A stretch of 64,000 nt of DNA from contig NC_051088.1 of NCBI RefSeq assembly GCF_901709675.1, positions 5,729,664-5,793,663 of the forward strand, read 5' to 3'. The translations under genes were made by a program, and so were the position numbers. This DNA is from Syngnathus acus. Taxonomy: Eukaryota > Chordata > Actinopteri > Syngnathiformes > Syngnathidae. Below the pieces are notes generated by a model that was not told the origin of the DNA, made no database searches, and saw only the letters and a list, made by a program, of their open reading frames with translations. Below, piece after piece: positions 1 to 12,200 of this stretch. Each line of letters begins with the position of its first letter. The first letter of the stretch is position 1.

Positions 1-43
1 AAGGGCCATGAAAATGGGCCAGAGCTACTTGTAATATGCAATT

Positions 44-260
44 ATCCATCCATCCATTTTCTATATCACTTGCTTGTCATTTACATGGTGGGTGAGCTGC
101 AGCCTGTCCCTATTATTATTACCCTTGAGCAATACTGTAGTCTTCAATGAACCTAACATGCACAAGTTTGGAATGTGGGAGGATGCCAGAGTATCTGGTG
201 AAAACTTAATCAAGGGAGACAATGGGAATACAAGCAAAACTCCACACAAATTTGAACCAA
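44..260 (-). repeat. Decayed copy of the GGATG-tailed fish interspersed repeat
   Basis: Begins with ATCCATCCATCCATTTTCTATA, the reverse complement of the AATGGATGGATG tail that ends the copy at 2136-2475. It later contains a stretch like CCTAACATGCACAAGTTTGG, matching the complement of the conserved CCAAAAACATGCTTGGTAGG block. Strongly diverged. Confidence 0.6.
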
Positions 261-896
261 GCTCAAACCCATGCCTTCCCTGTGAGTCAGATAGTTTTTG
301 TAATTGTTTTTATAATGTTCGGATAGTATGACAGTCATCATTATATTGTGTTTTTATTAATATAATAATAATCATCATCATCTATTTTTAACAACTATTA
401 AAATAAAGATATAGCAAATCAACTTTTGGGGATGTGTGATGGGCTGATACTGCTTGAAATGACAAGCTTGAGAAAATAGGATTACTTTGAATGGAGTTTT
501 AACATGAATATTCTTTCTGTAAGAGGCACCACTGAAACAACTGTGAGTATAAAGACCGCCCAACCAGGGAAATAATAATCCACCTTGAGTGGGAGAGGTC
601 TAAGCGCTCCAGCGAAATTCATTGATTTGAACTCAAAAGATTCTTTTTGTCTTGTATGCCCTGCCTGAATTTGAAAGCAATCATATAAACCACCTTGAAG
701 GAGAAGATTAATATATGATATTTGTTGACCTTTCCTAGTGACACTGTGACTAACTAAGCAAAGCGGTATCCTCAGGGCAGGGATTGAACTACTCACGAGA
801 CGCTCGGTTCAACTTTACCTTGTGGATCAAGTTATTAGAGTATGACGAGTCATCAAACTCCATCACCATGCCACATCTACATGCTGCAATGAAAAT

Positions 897-1839
897 TACC
901 GTTTTTTCCCATGTATAATGCGCAAAATTTAACTAATTTATTGTCCTAAAACCTGGGGTGCGCATTATACATGGGTACAATTTTTTAAATTTTATTTATT
1001 TATTTATTTTTATTTTTTTTGTGAAGAAAATCATGGTACAACAATTTTTGAAGAAAATCTTGTCACGGATGGTTCTTTACAACGTCACTTTCCTCTCTTT
1101 TCATTTTAACCTAACTGATCGCGGTGGTGCCTTTCTGGGCAGTCGGAGAAATCAACGCCAACAAAAAAAATACATCCAGCCTAGTTAAGAAATCACCAGA
1201 AAGATCACCATGACAATTGTGAATAATAAATAAATAATTATTATATATATTATATATATTATTATTATAATAATAAATAATTGTGATAAATAACTGGAAC
1301 ATCACTCAAATATTGGTGATCCCGTTGAGAGTCTCACATATTTCTTCGCTATCGAGTTTGCTACTGCATGCGCAGTGATACTGACCGGCAGAATAACATC
1401 CGGTTGTTCCCAAAGATGATCTTTTTTCTGAAATAATTTTATGTTTACGGACTTAAGTAACCCGGCCGGGTCATACCAAAGACTATAAAAATGGGACCCA
1501 TTGCCTCCCTGCTTGGCACTCAGCATTAAGGGTTGGAATTGGGGGGTTAGATCACCAAATGATTCCCGAGCGCGGCGCCACTGCTGCTCACTGCTCCCCT
1601 CTCCCCCAGGGGATGGATCAAAATCACACGGGGATGGGTCAAATGCAGAGGACAAATTTCACCACACCCAGACGCGTGTGTGACGATCATTGGGACTTTA
1701 AAAAAAAAAGAAAAAAAAGAAAAAAGTCAAAATTTGGGTGCGTATTATACATGGGTACAGGCTTTTTTCCAGCATCGACATGCCATTTTTAGGGTGCGTA
1801 TTATACATGGGGGCGCATTATACATGGAAAAAAACGGTA
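897..1839. mobile_element. Non-autonomous DNA transposon with 27-bp terminal inverted repeats
   Basis: The left end 897-923 (TACCGTTTTTTCCCATGTAT...) and right end 1813-1839 are inverted repeats with a single mismatch in 27. Internally, the subterminal motif GGTGCGCATTATACATGGG or close variants recurs at about 957, 1736 and 1791. A 5'-truncated SINE is nested at about 1461-1705. No transposase frame is present. No clear target duplication is visible beyond the terminal TA, so the superfamily is left open. Confidence 0.75.
1461..1705 (+). mobile_element. tRNA-derived SINE, 5'-truncated copy
   Basis: Matches the body of the full copy at 2835-3149, from GGCCGGGTCATACCAAAGAC through GATCATTGGGACTTTAA, but lacks the tRNA-like head. 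It ends in a poly-A-rich tail. It lies inside the inverted-repeat element at 897-1839. Confidence 0.8.
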
Positions 1840-2135
1840 GTTGTTTCTTTTTGCAATATTGCACCATAGAACTATATGGGGTTTGACTTTTGTAGACGAT
1901 AGACATGTTCTCAAAAAAAGAGATCACCAACCTCTTTGAAAGTGAGAGCTGCTTCTCGGGTACTGGTAAATGACTCGCACTTTGAAAATATTTTTTTTCA
2001 TATTACCTTTTAATCTTATTAAGAACACTAACAAAATTAGGACTGTTAGTATCTGAAAACTTTTCAGATTCCAAATCTATATTTTTTCCTTTAACATATC
2101 CGGTTTTGTTCAAATTCCTTTATTAGGATTAACCC

Positions 2136-2475
2136 CGGCGGCACTGGTTAGTACGGCCGCCTCACAGTTAGGAGGGTGCGGGTTTGATTCCACCTCTGGC
2201 CCTCCCTGTATGGAGTTTGCATGTTCTCCCCGTGCCTACATGGGTTTTCTCCGAGCACGCCGGTTTCCTCCCACATCCAAAAACATGCTTGGTAGGCTGA
2301 TTGAGCACTTCAAATTACTCCTAGGTGTGAATGCAAGTGCGGATGGTTGTTCGTCTCAGCGTGCCCTGCAATTGGCTGGCAACCGGTTCAGGTTGATGAC
2401 TGCTGGAATATGTTCCAGTACGCCCGCGATCCTCGTGGGGACAACCGGTATAGAAAATGAATGGATGCAGAATTA
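2136..2475 (+). mobile_element. Fish SINE-like interspersed repeat with AATGGATG tail
   Basis: A tRNA-like head (ACTGGTTAGTACGGCCGCCT and GCGGGTTTGATTCC, resembling A and B boxes) is followed by the widespread fish body (GGAGTTTGCATGTTCTCCCC, CCCACATCCAAAAACATGC). It ends GGTATAGAAAATGAATGGATG. Fragments of the same family recur through the window on both strands. Confidence 0.7.
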
Positions 2476-2834
2476 ACCCCTTGAGGTGTATCGCCTCGTT
2501 TTCAAGGGGGTGTCCCAGAAGAAATTTCAAGAATAATATGAATAGAAATTACAGTAATAATAATAATTATCAATTATTATTATCTGTCATTCTGGAGTTT
2601 TCATGCATGTGCTGATGTTGCGCTTTGCTAAAAAAAAAAAAAGAACAAAACAAAAAAAATCTCATTTTTGTTTCACTTTAAATATTTTCGAGTCTTTTCT
2701 TATTTACATCTTACGTGAACAGATTATTTTGCTTTTGGTTACGTGACTACTGAATGTGAACTCAACCGTGAACTTAAACTCAAGGTATGCACGATTCGTG
2801 ATAACATCACACCCCGGTTTATGTACATTTATCC

Positions 2835-3149
2835 AGCTCAGTGGCCTAGTGGTAGAGTGTCCGCCCTGAGACTGGAAGGTTGTGGGTTCAAACCCCGGCC
2901 GGGTCATACCAAAGACTATAAAAATGGGACCCATTGCCTCCCTGCTTGGCACTCAGCATTAAGGGTTAGATTTGGGGGGTTAGATCACCAACTGATTCCC
3001 GAGCGCGGCACCGCTGCTGCTCACTGCTCCCCTCTCCCCCAGGGGATGGATTAAAATCACACGGGGATGGGTTAAATGCAGAGGACAAATTTCACCACAC
3101 CCAGGTGTGTGTGTGACGATCATTGGGATTTTAATCTTTAATCTTTAAT
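2835..3149 (+). mobile_element. tRNA-derived SINE, full-length copy
   Basis: The head has polymerase III promoter features: A-box-like GTGGCCTAGTGGTAGAGTG and B box GGTTCAAACC near 2885. The body carries GCATTAAGGGTTAGATTTGG and CTCCCCCAGGGGATGG. The tail is a simple repeat of ATCTTTA units. It lies about 145 bp upstream of the first contactin exon of the window. Confidence 0.85.
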
Positions 3150-3294
3150 TTATGTGGTTCAACCACTATATCTGTCCCCGTGCTGGCAACCACAGGGTCT
3201 AAGGTTTAGAACATGTGGATAAATGGCACCAAACCCACTAATAGTTCTTTGTCATCCCAGCTGTCAAAAAAAAATACTGTTTTTTTTGTGCTAG

Positions 3295-6200
3295 ATCCAA
3301 CCAGATTTACCCAGGGCCCTGGAGACATGGAAATCATCGTAGGCGAGAGCATCGTGTTACCCTGTCAAGTAACCAGCGATCCAGTCCTCGACGTTTCCTT
3401 TTCTTGGGCCTTTAACGGACAGCTCATCGGCAATGATGGCGGTCACTTCGAGCTGGTGGGCGGGGTGAGTGACCTTCTGCCGTCTTCCTCTTCAGAATGT
3501 GTGAATAGGCAGTTGGCACCTCTTTTCCACCCTTGCTTTCACTTCATCTGTGCTGTTCGTTTGAAGAGAGAGCTTGACATTGAAGTAGACCTTGAAAAAA
3601 AAAAGAGCACAGCTCTTGTTTCTTCTAGAATAAAACCTATAGGCCGTGATAATGAGGGTCCTCAAATTTCATTTTACTTCCATGAATGGATTTGTGTCCC
3701 TTGCTCCGTCAAAATATGTCTTTTGTTGCTCTTGTGTTCATTACTTTCTCAGTTCAGTTCCTCCTTTCCTTTCAGATGTTACTTTGTTGCATGCAACAGA
3801 AAGCGGATACACATAATTAAAGGTGTCTTTAAAAAGAACGAAAGCATGGCAAAGCCCCAAATGACAGTACACTTTGAGAACACCCTCACACGTTTTGAGA
3901 TTAATCATTTTCTATGTGTGTATGTGTTTTCTTATCAGACTCCCTTCCCCAGAAATGCTTGAATGTCCCCCGCTCAGAGAGATTACCAACTTAACTTTGC
4001 TGCTTCAAGGAATTTAATTTCCATAATTAAACCATGTTGGCACAACTTACACATTTCCCTGCCAATGCCATGAGAACAATTTCCCCACTAATTTAACATT
4101 TGTTCTTACAAATGTACTCCCTCCTTTCTCCACTTCTCTCTATAAACCAGCAAACCTGCAAAAGTTCAAATATGAAAGTCCAATTGCTTGCAACAGACCT
4201 TTGAAATTCATGGGAATGACCCTGCAAATGAAAAGGGGCACAGATAGCAGCAACATTGTCAAACATAAAAATTATATTCCTTTGCACATTTATAAATCTA
4301 GATGTTTTATCTTTTTCATCTAAACCACAAGGTTATGTCTGGTTTGCCAATCCACAGGACTCCCTGGGCTCTCAATAGATGTGTGCAACGTAAATTACAT
4401 TCTGTTAAGGCCAAAATGAGGGTGGTTTTTTTGTGACTTGGTGGCCTATGGCTGGAAAAGACTGTAAAATACTGTGTGAGAATGTTTTTTAAAGGTGGTG
4501 TTTTTCGATTTCGATTAATTGTTTTGACCATATTGTTCATTAAACTACATTGTTGCAGTTTAATTTTCTGGCTGCTGCCTCTGCATACTATAGTAATGCT
4601 AAAAAGATGGATGGATGGATGGATGGATGGATGGATGGATGGATGGATGGATGGATGGATGGATGGATGGATGGAAAGAGGCCAGATTTTTTTCATCAGC
4701 ACATTGGACTACACAATTCCTAACCAGATGTATGATACAAATGCTATTTGCTCCAGATTATGTTACAATTTACCAGATCATTTAGAGCGGTGGCAAAGAT
4801 TGCCTTTTCTCAATGGACAGAAGATAAAATATGTTAACATGTCTTTTTTCCACCTCCACCCAAAAGACAACTATTAACCAAATCACTATCGCTTTGAAAT
4901 GGGCCTTTAAAGCAGCGGTCCCAAACCTTTTTAGGACCAAGGATCGGATAAATGTCAGACAGTATTTTCACGGACCGGCTTTTAAGGCGTGGCGGATAAA
5001 TATAACAAAAATAAAATGATCCGAACGGCATAAAAACAAGGGTATAATTTAATAATAAACGTGAATTCACTGTGTACTCTTATGCAACTTTACGAGCAGC
5101 GTCCTCATAACATCGTGCAACCTAACATGAGTAATGTTATTATATGTTTGCGTCTTCGTCCATTTTTCCAAAATAAAAGATCGCTCAGACTCAGATAAAT
5201 AAAACGACAATAATGCAAGTTACTAATTCTTTCTTGTGTGGCCCGGTACCAAATGATCCACCGGTACATGTCTACGGCCTGGGGGTTGCTTTAAAGCAGT
5301 GGTTCCCAAACTTTTGCAGGCTGGCGCCCCCTTTGGCTCCCCAGTGAATTCCTAGCGCCCCCCCCCCCCCCCCCCCAAGGACCGGCATTTATATAAATAA
5401 ATAATACATTTATATAAATAAATAAATAATACATTTATAATATCATTACCATTACGTTGAATTAGTGGGAGCACTGAGTTTGTTTCTCAGAAACGAGCCG
5501 GTCCCATCTAGACGTAATCGGAGACAATGACACCCGAAGTGATTTAAGGTTTGTCTTTTATTGCAGGATGCTTGGTCTCCATGTGTTGAAGCAGTTTTGA
5601 ATGCTTCACTGCCTGGTTAGTTAGCCTGTCGCCACATATTAGCTTTGCGGGCTCGACTGGGGAAACATGTCACGTGACCGGGACGAGTGTCTTGACCTGA
5701 ATTAATTGATCATCGATAAAAAAAAAAATTCTGTGCGGCTTGGCGGCCCGGTACCAAGTGACCCACAGACCGGTAACGGTCCGCGGCCCGGTGGTTGGGG
5801 ACCACTGCCCTAACCAGCTCAACACAACACAACACGGCGCGTTCTGGCGAGTCCCCAATTTCATGTTGACTTGAACTCAAGATGATGTTGACCGCCAGAA
5901 TGCGGTTTTTATTATAAGATAAAATTCTGAACATTACAAGCTTGAAATTACAAACCTGAGCTTTTGCTTTTGTAGTCTATGCTGTCGGATCTGACTGGGC
6001 CAGAGCGGCGTGTTGTGTACAAATCGACTGCCGCCCCCCTACCGCACCCCTACCGCCCCTTTCTTCCTCACCGCCCCCCCAGATCTTTCCACCGCCCCCA
6101 GGGGGGCGGTACCGCCCACTTTGGGAACCACTGCTTTAAAGTATCTGCAGCATTTGCCAAAACTTTTTTGTCTTTCTTCGTTTGGTTTACATCACATTCA

Positions 6201-9200
6201 ACTTGCCCAGCTTCAACCCTTAGTAAGCTGTCACATGCTTTGTAATCTTTTCTGCAACATAAAGCTTCCTTTCCTCCTTGCCAGAGAGCCGCAGGAGATC
6301 TGATGATCAGGAATATTCAGCTCAACCACACGGGCAAATACATCTGCGTGGTGGACACGGATGTGGAAAGCCTCTCAGCCGTTGCCATATTGATTGTGAA
6401 AGGTAAGAGAACCTCTCCACCGCTCTGGATGCGCTAATTAAAACGAGGCTCAGAGGACTGGGTCTCTTTGGAAGCTCTGGAAGGCAAATATTAAAAATCC
6501 CACCCAACCTTTATAGTTTCTGAAAGCCACAAATTGATCCAAAATACCATTTATGCCCTGCGTGTTGTCAAACTAAAACAATAGGCGATATTATCCATGC
6601 ATGCTCCTTTCTGGGTGTTCTTTGTTCACTCGGGCTCTTAATTTAAAATCGCCTTATTTTCAGCCGCTGAATGGAGGAAGGCTAATTTGCCCACCTTGTC
6701 ACCAAGATCACTCCCCAGGTTTTATTTGCAGTTTTTGTTTGTAGTTTCACTTGATTACAACAGGCTTGTTTTTCTGCCAGACATTTTTCCTCCATTACAG
6801 CCAATTGTCCGCATGCATAACTATAAGGGCACCATTTATCATGAGCTACATCAGGCTGTATCGACATTTTTCTGTGTAATAGCTGAATTGTATGGCAGCT
6901 GGGTGAGAGGAGGTCGGCTTCTCGATTGGATCAATGTGCTAAATTGCGGTGCAAATTGACACCACACAAATCTGTTAAATGCCAAATGAGTGAAGAGAGG
7001 ATGTTCAGTATGTGAAAAGGTTAGAGGCAAGCACCCACGGGCAACAATGTTAGGTATGTCCTTTGCCATATGTTTACCAAATTGTTCATTTGTTTTTTTA
7101 AACATCTTGGAGAGGAAGAGCTGTCGTAGCTGAGGACTAAGTGGAAATAAATCTCAATCTTAATAGAAACAATTGCAATTCATGTCAAGTGAAGTGAATC
7201 CTGCCTGTGACTCTGCATTATTTATACAGAACGTCCTGCTGATGGCAGCTGTCACCAATGTGTCATTCCACACGCATCAAACGGCTTCAAATGTTAGGCA
7301 GTAAACCATGAAGCTAGTGGCAACCAAGCGATGTGTCATTTCAGATATTACTTTCCGGTACAGCTGCCAGCTGATATGCTGTGCCGAAAGCTACCTTTCA
7401 ACCTGTGGCCAATAATAATAAAAGAAAATAAGAAAATGCTCTTGAAAAAATATTAGAATACATACATGAATATAGAATAACCACAATTCTACTTTACAGG
7501 AAAGTCTCTTTCACAAAATAATATCATTTATCACACATACGTACGTGTCAAAAGAAAATTTTATTTTCCAAATGAAGTCCAACCTGGGATGCACTTCAAA
7601 TATTTTCCTGGCAAGCAAACTCACAGTTGACAGCAATATTTCAACTCCTTCATCAGCGACATAACCTGAATTTATTAATCATTTCAAGAATCAGTGTTTG
7701 TACAAAAATCCTTGCTAAATATAAAAAAAATCTTGTGCAGCATGACCATGTATTTTTAGTTTATTGCATGTCGTTTTCAGTTTATTGCATGTCGTTCATA
7801 AACATCGTATCCCGCTGCCATACTAAACAGTGCCCCCCCCCTAGAAATTTGTTACTCGATACCTGTTATTGATCTACAGCATGTACAGCAGCACCTATTT
7901 CCACCATCACATGCGATGAGTGAGAACAGTATATGTACCGAACAATAAATATTACTGTTATACTTTGAACAGTATGCAGAATATGAATGTCAATCTGTAC
8001 ATGAATGGATACAGACGTTAGAAAAAAAACGATGCTTTGGATTAATAGTTTATATATAAAAATTGAATTATATATGAGAATGAAAGTGAAATGATGACAT
8101 GGAAAGCAGCACGTAGTGACCAATACAGCAGTGTGTGATATCCTACATGCGCTATAAGCAGTTGTAAAAGGAACCAGCAATATTAACTGTCAGCAGTGGA
8201 GTGACAACTATTCATGAATAAATCATACACGGAACAGTCATACAAGTTTGACAGCAGCAGGAAGGGGAGACATGCAAACTGGAAAATATACTTCTACGAG
8301 TACTGTCATTTAGGAGTGTGAGGATTTTTTTTTTTACACAGAGAAATGGTGCTGGGGAAAATAGTTTTTGTTGTGTGAGTGGTGAAGCGGAGCACAGGCT
8401 CTGTACATAGAGCGTGTCATCAAGAATTGAGGCACACTATATGGACATAAATATTGGGACACCTGTCCATTGCACCTAAAGAGTGTGAAAATTCTATGTG
8501 CCCTTTGTCACCTACAACAGCTGCTGTTCCTGATTGACTGATTCGATTGAAAGATGTATCTGAAGGCTTTTGAGCAAAAAGTGTACATTGAACTGGGTAT
8601 ACAAGCATAAGGAGGCTGGCTGGATCGTGAAGGATTTAATTTTCATTGAACAGAGCACGAGGTAGATTTTTCAAATGTACATCATGGCACACAACACAAG
8701 GTCAATGATCTTGTCTCTTGGCACTCTGAAATGATCATCGCTCCCTCGCAAGCTCCTCCTAATTATACTTACCATGGGAGTGTTTTTGATCCCACTCTAG
8801 GTAGCACTTCACAACCACTACAGTGTGGCATGGTAGCCCTTGGGAAGGTCAGTGCTTAAAGGCGGTAATAATACCATGTGGATGAGTTCTAAAATGGTTG
8901 TCATTGTCCCTGTCCTCGCCACATGGTGATAATTTGATCATTTCACCCAGGTTGTAAAATTTACCATGTCATTTCCATATTGCAAATTCCTATGCCACAT
9001 ATGTTCACACACTTTTGAGATGAACAGTATCAGCTTGCTTTCGCGTCATCCAACAAAACGTAATTAAGAAAATGAAGATTTGAGCATTGATTGCTTTTGC
9101 TTCCTTATTATTTATTAGCAGGGTCATACATTGTTATTTTTCATATCAGGAGCGACTAATGAGTTTTACTTAGATCAATATCTGTTGTAGGTATAAGCGC

Positions 9201-12200
9201 ATGCCAGCGTGGCGGAAAAAACAGCGTCAATATTGAAATATTGTACCTCACTGAGGATGCATCTATTGTTTGCTTGTTAAAAAAGATTTAGCCCATTTGA
9301 TAATTAGAGTATATCATTTATATCATTTGCTTCTGTTTAAGAGCCACTAAAGTGGCTCTTAAGCAGGCGGCATTGTTATTCTGCAGTGTACCTCATAGCT
9401 CTCCCGTGGTCTATTATTTCTGATGAGCTGACACCTTCATTAAGAACAGGAAACAGTAGATGAGAATGAAACACTCCTCAAAAGTAGGCGTAATAGAAAT
9501 AAACGATTAAATGATGATCCTTCTCAATGATGAGACCCTTTTTCATCTTTAACTTTTTTTTTTTCGTGACTCCCGGCATCTACTCGCATCTGCTCTTTCA
9601 TCGATCAATTACCTGGAGGACGATGAAAGGGAAGTATTGCAGCTTGAGTGAATATTTGGGGATAAATTGTGAATTCAATTTTAATTCCTTGTGAAGGGCA
9701 TCACCTCTCTTTGAACTTAAGAAATACTTCCTCTTGTTAATATCGATTCAAAGGTGTTAAGGCTTTTGGAAAAGGGCTGACAATCTCTGGTAGAAATATT
9801 TTATTCATACCAACATATTCCCTCGAGCTGTCTGAGTGCACGCATGTAAAGCCGTGTTGTGTAGAACTGCTTGTGCGTCTTTGTGCTCGAGCTAGGCCCG
9901 CCCAGCCCACCGGACTCTGTGACGGTGGAGGAGGTGACAGACAGCACAGCCCAGCTGGTGTGGACCCCCGGACGGGACAACGGGAGCCCCCTCATCAATT
10001 ACATCATTCAGACCAGGACACTTTTTACTGTGGGATGGCAAAGGGTTAACACGGGTAGGAAACCTTTCAAAGAAATATTCATTTAATTGCACACCTTCCC
10101 AGACATCTCGTGGCCCTCCGTAGGGAGAGTCAACTGTCGTGTGCAAAGAGTTAGAGGTCAGCTGCACAGCGGGGGATTCCTCGCTTAATCGATGTGGTGG
10201 TCAGTGGGGCTCACCAGAACCACTTCACACCTGTTTCAGTAGAACCAGCCCTCTCATCCTGTTTAGGTGAAAACGTTATTGTGCAAAGAGAACTAAAGTG
10301 GTGTTCAGAATTGGCTCTACACGCCTCACTAAAGCTAGGGAGGCACATACCAAAAAGCCGGGCCCAATTTGAGCATTTTCCCTTCCTCGCAATCAAAGTC
10401 AGCAAAGCCCCAATTCTCAGATTTCGCTCTAAAATTGATCTGAGTTTATATCCTGTGGTGTGGGATATGTTAAGAAGGATTTTGTCTCCCAGATCTGCTC
10501 CGAGAACAGTCAGAGCAGATAATTGTAAATGATAAATCTCTTTATTATCTATGCTCGCAAATCATTATGTGCTGTTTGTGGTCACCTCCAAGTTCCGCTG
10601 AAATGCAGACTCTGTGAGAAAGGTAGCTAATCAGAAGTGACATGAAGCTAGCACTGACACAAACAAATGAATAATTGGTTGTGTTGGTAGAGTGCGTGTA
10701 GAATGTGTCTCACAAGTCATTCAGCACGATATAATTGCAAGGAGAAAAACAATAAAAGCACCATCTAGAGGACTGTATTGGAACTTATTTACATGTATGG
10801 CTGTACTGTAAAATGTGAAAATAATGGAAAAAAGGACCTTGAATCAGTGGTGAGTGCTATGACTGATTAAAAAAATGCGTTCCTAGTTCAATTGAATTAT
10901 CCAATTCAGCATTCATTGTTGAGGGTCCCTAGGAGGCGGAAGACTCTCCTAGGTTATTTTGAGTGAGAAGCACCGTACACTGTGGACTGATTGCCTGTTA
11001 ATCACAGGGAACATCCTCTACAGTCCAACAGCCATACTCACTCCGAGCCACCCCTACAGGTAATTTAGAGATATTCAATTAATCACACTGGGAGGAAATG
11101 AAGTGTGCAAGCATGGAGGAGAACATGCTAACTCCATAAAGTGAAAACCAGGCCTCGAATGTGAATACATAAAGTCAAGAGCCTGTGAAACCAGTATGAT
11201 AGATTTTCCAACCACATGCATCACAGGACTTGACTCTCCTTTCAATGCAAAACAACACTGCTGAGTCCCACAAGTGATTAGAAGTATCTCCTCAACAAAC
11301 CTGGCAGTTTTGACACCAACAAGAGGGTCTTAGTACCACCATGAAGACACAAAAGAATACGCATAACTCAAAAGAATGCCAAATATTCCAATCTGTATCC
11401 TTTTGAGGGGTTGCATGCTTTGCTAATCATTTTGCCCCACCATGCTCCCTGCAATTTTGCAATATCAAAACAATCATATTATGCATTTTAGTTAATTAGG
11501 TACTCAGCTTTTTGATTTACTGTTAATTAATGTTATTTAACTGTTGTGAAATACCTCCTCTGGATTTGTCAGGTTTTCAGTATCCCGCCATTTGCATGAA
11601 TTTCTTCTTTTCGTCTTGATAATGTTTTTTTTTTCCGTTTTTTTTTTAGTTCCAGAGATCATTGATGGGAGCACACTGACAGCCACTGTGGTGGATCTTA
11701 ATGCCTGGGTGGAGTATGAGTTTCGGGTGCTGGCTAGGAACAATGTTGGAGTTGGAGAACCCAGCCCAGTGTCAGTCAAGACAAGGACAGAAGATGCAGG
11801 TATACCGTGGCTTCAGTACATCGCGGATTCACCCCTCCCCCCTCCAAAATAAAAAATTCAAAATAAAAATTCTGAATTGAGGAATTATTGCACGAAAGTA
11901 CCTTGTTATAAAAGAAGTTGTTATAATAATAAGAGTTCTAAAAACATATTTACAGTATTGTTAATGTACCTTGTTATAAAAACATTTTATTATAATAAGA
12001 GTTCTAAAAACATATTTACACTATGTACACTTGTACCTTGTTATAAAAAAGTTGTTATAATAATAAAGGAGTTTTAAAAACATATTTACAGTATCTATAC
12101 TTTAGCTACATCAACATTTGTTACACTCACATACACACACACACACGTATCATATTTATATTATTTATACATTATTTTCTGTATGTCATTTATATTATTG

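Noticed and set aside
1461-3149. Functional tRNA genes suggested by A- and B-box-like motifs
   Set aside because: The tRNA-like heads are part of multi-copy SINEs with unrelated bodies, and no cloverleaf with an acceptor stem is formed.
3213-3962. 249-codon open frame around the first contactin exon
   Set aside because: Only 3295-3464 codes for Ig6. The frame continues through the donor GTGAGT at 3465 into intron sequence with no conserved content.
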